Assembly: GCA_051453625.1 (NCBI GenBank)
Contig: JBOZIK010000001.1
Location: forward strand, 144,834,905 to 144,898,904
Direction of reading: 5' to 3'
DNA from: Welwitschia mirabilis
Lineage: Eukaryota; Gnetophyta; Gnetopsida; Welwitschiales
Length of the DNA stretch: 64,000 nucleotides
The notes under the pieces are model-generated. The model did not search any database. It saw nothing but the letters and a program-made list of their open reading frames with translations, and was not told the DNA's origin. The translations under genes and the position numbers were made by a program. Positions 60,632 through 64,000 of this stretch are shown one piece after another. The number at the start of each line of letters is the position of its first letter. The first letter of the stretch is position 1.

Positions 60632-60785
60632 TAGGAGTATCATACTATTGGCACATTATCCAGGGCATACTAATGTTTTGAGATAATTCCATGTTCACTA
60701 ACTACATCGCATATGATTTTGCACCATCTCCATATGTGTGTTCAATGTCTCCATACTTATTCTCTATCTATTAAAATAATGAGTT
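60632..60785 (-). pseudogene. Beta-galactosidase exon 5 (acid/base Glu region)
   Basis: The minus strand reads IENKYGDIEHTYGDGAKSYA, then M, stop, 'LVNMELSQNISMPWIMCQ', stop, YDTP. The family has GGPIILSQIENEYGN----YG--GK-Y--WAA-MA----GVPW-MCQQ-DAPDP. The first Glu of IENEYG, the likely proton donor by analogy with other GH35 enzymes, is kept. The next Glu is Lys (G to A). Two stops lie at former Trp and Gln codons. The part upstream of IEN is too decayed to read. Confidence 0.85.
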
Positions 60786-61288
60786 TAGATGATTTGTCAA
60801 TCCAACTGCGGGTCTTCTACCAATGAAATTAATCCAAAAAAAATGAATTTCATGATAGAAAAAAATAATCAACAAACAAATCTGCATGATTGATTAAGAC
60901 AGGATACAAAACCATAAATGATAAATTAAAAAAATTCAATGTTTAAGAGGTTAACATGAAAAACTATGCCAAAATTATTAGGCCACCCTATGATGTAAAA
61001 AGATTCTCCTTCTTCATTAATTACATAATTTATGTGGTAAATTATTGCATATATCTCTTTAAAAAAAGCAATTATATATAAATGCTAATAGTGAATGCTT
61101 TATAAATAACAAATTATAAGCTGTTGTGCACAATCTCATAAACTCTTTAATAAAATGTACACTAGATCAGTAAATCTCATTGAAAACAACATGGTATGAT
61201 AAGCAATAATGATATGCTTTTAATTTATTAGAAGTTAATCTTTTTTACTTATTAGATAAGTGTATAGAGAAATTGTAACAGTAAATAC
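60786..61288 (-). other. Beta-galactosidase intron 4
   Basis: Lies between exon 4 (donor GTATTT at 61288) and exon 5. No coding motif or repeat was noticed. The start of exon 5, encoding the segment before IENEYG, is probably within the lower end but unreadable. Confidence 0.5.
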
Positions 61289-61354
61289 CTTAAATGGCTC
61301 ATTGTTTATTATAAGAATTGTTCCATTTACATAGTGAAGTCATACTGGTACCCC
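61289..61354 (-). pseudogene. Beta-galactosidase exon 4
   Basis: A 66-bp exon with good splice sites (acceptor 'gcattgtag', donor AAG|GTATTT). It reads GVPV, stop, LHYVNGTILIINNEPFK against the family G-PVWLHYVPG--FRTDNEPFK. The stop is Trp TGG to TGA. Length and phase match the family's short fourth exon. Confidence 0.9.
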
Positions 61355-61438
61355 CTACAATGCATTTTCCATGATGAAGACGAAATGGTCTTCTATGTTA
61401 TATTCCAATAACCTAAAAATTTCAAAATTGGAGAAATG

Positions 61439-61547
61439 CATAGTTTGAAGAAAATTAAGAAGGTCCTATTTTAAGATTTACAAATAATCTAGCCTCTTAA
61501 ACCATCTTTACAAACCCTACTAGATCAAAGCGATCTTCAAAGTAATG
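61439..61547 (-). pseudogene. Beta-galactosidase exon 3
   Basis: After the acceptor 'gatgcag', the exon reads [16 protein letters not shown], a TAA, then EARLFVNLKIGPS and a decayed tail ending NYG. The family has Y-FE-R-DLV-F-K-V---GL-V-LRIGPYVCAEWN-G. Stops replace a Gln codon and a residue of the GPYVCAEW block, and the Cys and Trp of that block are lost. Confidence 0.85.
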
Positions 61548-61626
61548 CTGCATCATGGAAGACAAGCGAGGTAAGGATAGAGACTTGGCTAATAGTTGCA
61601 ATAATACATGGTTTTTTATAACTTAC

Positions 61627-61722
61627 AATGCCTTTCAGTGGTTCATGTCCATTCCAAAAAATATAAGAGTCAATAACATCAATGCCATCTTCTTTGACCT
61701 TTACAATCAGATTTGGCCATCT
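61627..61722 (-). pseudogene. Beta-galactosidase exon 2
   Basis: After the acceptor 'aatggtag', this 96-bp exon reads [20 protein letters not shown], then [12 protein letters not shown], and ends at a consensus donor (GTAAGT at 61626-61621). The family pattern is MWP-LI-KAK-GGLDVI-TYVFWN-HEP--G. It has no stop codon, one of the best preserved pieces of the gene. Confidence 0.9.
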
Positions 61723-61876
61723 CTACCATTATACCAAAAATGCAATGAGCAAGTAACAAACATAGTATACCAATCACATCATTCATAATTGTGAATGTTC
61801 AAAATTCATCCACCAACTTAAAGCTTCTTAAAACTTGAAATTTGAGTAGAGGAATTACGTTTCTATTGAAAGTACT

Positions 61877-62065
61877 CATAGAATAAATACTTCTTGGGTA
61901 ATGCATAGAAACAAAAAGAAGCATCTTTCTTTGCCCATTAATGATGAGTAACTGATCCTCATAAGTCACATTTACAGTAGAAGTCTAATGAATATCAATA
62001 AGCCTACAAAGAAATAAAGTAATAAATGCCTANNNNNNNNNNATTGCAGAGTACATGGAGGCCAT
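61877..62065 (-). pseudogene. Beta-galactosidase exon 1 (start, signal peptide, GH35 N terminus)
   Basis: The ATG at 62065 opens MASMYSA. After the 10-N gap the frame resumes AFITLFLCRLIDIH, a plausible signal peptide. After a TAG comes VNVTYEDQLLIINGQRKMLL, then FVSMHYPRS, matching the hallmark A-VTYD-R-L-I-GKRR-L-SGSIHYPRS of plant beta-galactosidases. The normal SGSIHYPRS is here FVSMHYPRS. The exon end is near 61877; the donor is altered. The start was chosen because it gives a hydrophobic leader in frame with VTYED. Confidence 0.8.
62033..62042. other. Short assembly gap (10 N) inside beta-galactosidase exon 1
   Basis: It falls between MASMYSA and AFITLF of the predicted signal peptide. 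No flanking duplication is evident. Confidence 0.9.
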
Positions 62066-62137
62066 CCTTTAACAATGTAATAAGATTATCTCTGCAATGA
62101 TGAAGACCAATTATTTATATGTCATGAGTTAATAAAA

Positions 62138-62344
62138 TGTAAATTGGAGTGTCTGTGCTACACTGATATGAAATCTACTTACTTAAAAATGTGAGTAAGA
62201 AATGAGGAGTGTATTTAAAAGATGCAAAGAGTCATGACTTATATTCAAAGATTATGACTTATGGAAATTATAGGAAAATAGTTGTGACTTATATCCAAAG
62301 GCCATGACTTGTGGAAATTATGAAGAGAAAAAAAATCTTCAACA
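62138..62344 (-). repeat. 3' LTR of the minus-strand copia element
   Basis: 207 bp, minus strand TGTTGAAGATTTTT to CCAATTTACA, with canonical TG/CA ends. It contains a 50-bp tandem duplication (units around 62326-62277 and 62276-62226, each ATAATTTCCA-AAGTCAT---CTTTG-ATATAAGTCA) that the other copy's LTR has only once. Confidence 0.9.
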
Positions 62345-62456
62345 CTCCCCCTCAAGTTGGTGGATAGATATCACACATGTTCAACTTGTTAAGTCTTTTT
62401 TAAAACACTTGATTTGAGACTATCTTAGTAATAACATCAGCTAATTCATCCTCAAA

Positions 62457-64000
62457 TCAAATTTTAGAGAGTTCTACAATCTTTTCATCTAACTTCTCCT
62501 TAATGAATAATCTATCTGCTTCAACATGCTTTATTCCATTATGTTGAACGAGATTATGGACAATGTTACATGTAGCTTTATTGTTACAATATATCTGAAT
62601 CAGTTTCCTAGATGGATAACCCAAATCTTGCAAAAGTAATCTCAACCATAAGGCTTAACAAAGTCCTAGTGCCATACCTCTAATTTTAACTTCTACACTT
62701 GAATGAGTAACAACATTTTATTTCTTACTTCTCCATGTAACAAGATTACCACCCATAAATGTGAAATAACCAAAAATTGATCATCTATCATCGATTGATC
62801 TAGTCCAATCAGTATTTGTATATGCATCTATGCTTTGATAATCTATATTTTTAGTGAATAGTATTTCCTTTCCAGGAGTAGACTTTAAATACCTTAAAAT
62901 ATGCATGACTGCATTTATATGTTGTTATCCTAGATTATTCATAAATTGGCTAATAATAATTAATACACAGGCAAGATTTGATCTAGTATGAGCTAATTAA
63001 ATTAGCCTCCCTATTGGCCTTTAATATCTCCCTTTATCAACTAGTATTTGATCTAACTTAATACATAACTTTAAGCCTTCCTCCATGGCTGTATCTGCTA
63101 GTTGACATGTTGACATTCTAGATGATTTTAATAAGTCTAATGCATATTTCCTTTGAGAAAAAAACATTTCTTTGTTTGATCTTAATACTTAAATCCCAAG
63201 GAAATATTTCAAGGAACCAAGATCTTTCATTTTAAACTCTTTTGATAGATACTCTTATAAAGCCTTCCTTTCTTCTAGATCATTTCCTGTAACTACCATG
63301 TCATTCACATATACAATGAGTGTAGTGATCTTACCCTCATATTTTTTCAAAAATAAAGTATAATTTGAATTGCTTTGATGGTATCCAAATTCTATTATAA
63401 ACTTTGTGAACCTTCCAAACCATGCTTATGGAGACTGTTTTAGCCCATATAATGATTTCTTCAATCTACACACCTTTTAACTATGTCTTTTTAAGGCCTT
63501 GCATCTTGATGGGAGCTCTATATAAACTTATTTAGATAATAATCCATGCAAAAAGGTATTTTTTACATCAAATTGTTATAATTATTAGTTTAAGTTTATT
63601 GCTAAGGATAGTGATACCCAGACAATGTTAATTTTTGCTACATGTACAAATGTCTCTATGTAATCAATTCCATATGATTAGGTATATCCCTTTATCATAA
63701 GTATTGATTTAAATCATTTAAATGTGTCATTTGCTTTGTATTTCACAATGTAAATCCATCGACATCCTATTGGCCTCTTTCTTAGTGGGTAATCAACAAG
63801 GTCTTAAGTTACATTCTTTTGTAAGGAGTTCATTTCCTCATTCATAGTATCTTTCCATCTTGGATCAGTTAAGGCTTCTTGCACACTGTTAGGAATAGCT
63901 ATAGGAGATAATTAATGAATAAATGACTAATTTCATTCTGACAACCTATGATTAGAAACAAAATGAATCATGCAATATTTAACTTTACTAGAAAGTTCAA
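62457..64000 (-). pseudogene. Copia reverse transcriptase and RNase H (partial)
   Basis: Minus strand from the window edge. 'WKDTMNEEMNSLQKN' comes first, then WIYIVKYKANDTFK. Further on are LKKSLYGLKQSP, LIVYVNDMVVTGNDL (catalytic box YVND, 63311-63300, where the sister has YVDD), FKMKDLGSLKYFLGI, MSTCQLADTAMEEGLKLC, YTNTDWT, LVTWRSKK and IQIYCNNKATCNIVHNLVQH, ending IVELSKI. The last 62 codons (62645-62457) are open. Stops are mainly Gln or Trp codons changed by C to T or G to A. It is inactive both by the catalytic change and by stops. Confidence 0.9.

Larger units (their letters stand above)
44810..62065 (-). pseudogene. Plant GH35 beta-galactosidase pseudogene split by transposons
   Basis: At least eight exons of a cell-wall beta-galactosidase are readable on the minus strand. 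From 62065 to 60282 come the start codon, hydrophobic signal-peptide region and N-terminal catalytic barrel, including the IEN-YG and TEN-type active-site blocks. From 45302 to 44810 comes the C-terminal part with the SUEL-type galactose-binding lectin domain. Splice sites are often intact. Exons for the middle of the protein, normally some 350-450 residues, were not found and may be deleted or beyond recognition. Stop codons occur in nearly every exon, mostly Trp or Gln to stop. The functional enzyme releases terminal beta-galactosyl residues from cell-wall polysaccharides. This copy cannot. Confidence 0.85.
62138..64000 (-). mobile_element. Ty1/copia element (-), sister of the 45-50 kb copy, truncated by window edge
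   Basis: A 3' LTR (62138-62344), polypurine tract (62345-62356, minus strand CTTGAGGGGGAG) and RNase H and RT read on the minus strand out to the window end. It ends in the same MCDIYPPT-type terminator as the plus-strand copy. Residue agreement with that copy is high throughout RT/RNase H, so they are one family. The LTR edge is 73 bp upstream of the beta-galactosidase start codon. Possible target site is taaaa (62133-62137); the other side is outside the window. Confidence 0.9.

Noticed and set aside
1-64000. Repeat-induced point mutation (RIP) as cause of the decay
   Set aside because: RIP is fungal. The elements, splice sites, GH35 gene and tRNA are plant-type, so methylation-linked deamination suffices.
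1-64000. CRISPR arrays, operons, phage or bacterial mobile elements
   Set aside because: The repeats present are degenerate tandem units or LTRs, with no regular short spacers, Shine-Dalgarno sites or clustered ORFs.

Overview
This window looks like plant nuclear DNA, almost certainly from a seed plant. It is extremely A+T-rich (by eye about a quarter G+C), has no prokaryotic gene organisation, and almost every recognisable coding stretch is a decayed plant-type retroelement. The elements are Ty3/gypsy elements primed by initiator-Met tRNA, Sirevirus-like and Ty1/copia elements, and an L1-type LINE with a DUF4283/zinc-knuckle ORF1. The one host gene found is a plant GH35 beta-galactosidase. 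I cannot name the species. The A+T content and TE-swollen gene suggest a lineage with heavy methylation-driven decay.

Layout. 1-3170: minus-strand gypsy element entering from the left edge (gag start at 3090, tRNA-Met primer site at 3151-3163), followed by its putative LTR side with a tandem array of hairpin units (3571-4405) and a purine-rich tract. 6480-11010: plus-strand LINE. 15394-26791: a second minus-strand gypsy element with two ~0.58-kb LTRs, recognisable RT, RNase H and integrase, and an internal compound minisatellite (20745-21960). 26976-36347: a minus-strand Sirevirus-like copia element with ~1.5-kb LTRs, PPT, PBS and an extra ORF in the env-like position, but with reverse transcriptase deleted. 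36348-43400: unassigned AT-rich DNA with several local tandem duplications and one copia gag/PBS-like remnant. 44810-62065: a minus-strand beta-galactosidase pseudogene. Its start codon, signal-peptide region and N-terminal catalytic exons lie at 62065-60282. Its C-terminal exons, with the SUEL-lectin domain, lie at 45302-44810. The two parts are separated by about 15 kb of insertions, including a plus-strand copia element (45438-50010). 62138-64000: a minus-strand sister copia element 73 bp upstream of the beta-galactosidase start codon, running off the right edge.

Common theme. Lesions are dominated by C-to-T and G-to-A: CAA/CAG to stop, Trp to stop, Cys to Tyr, catalytic Asp to Asn. They occur in elements of every class and in the host pseudogene, as expected for long-term deamination of methylated cytosine. 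No intact protein-coding gene, functional tRNA or rRNA, or CRISPR was found. Four runs of N are present. Two are flanked by exact duplicates of the adjoining sequence and are probably assembly artefacts.
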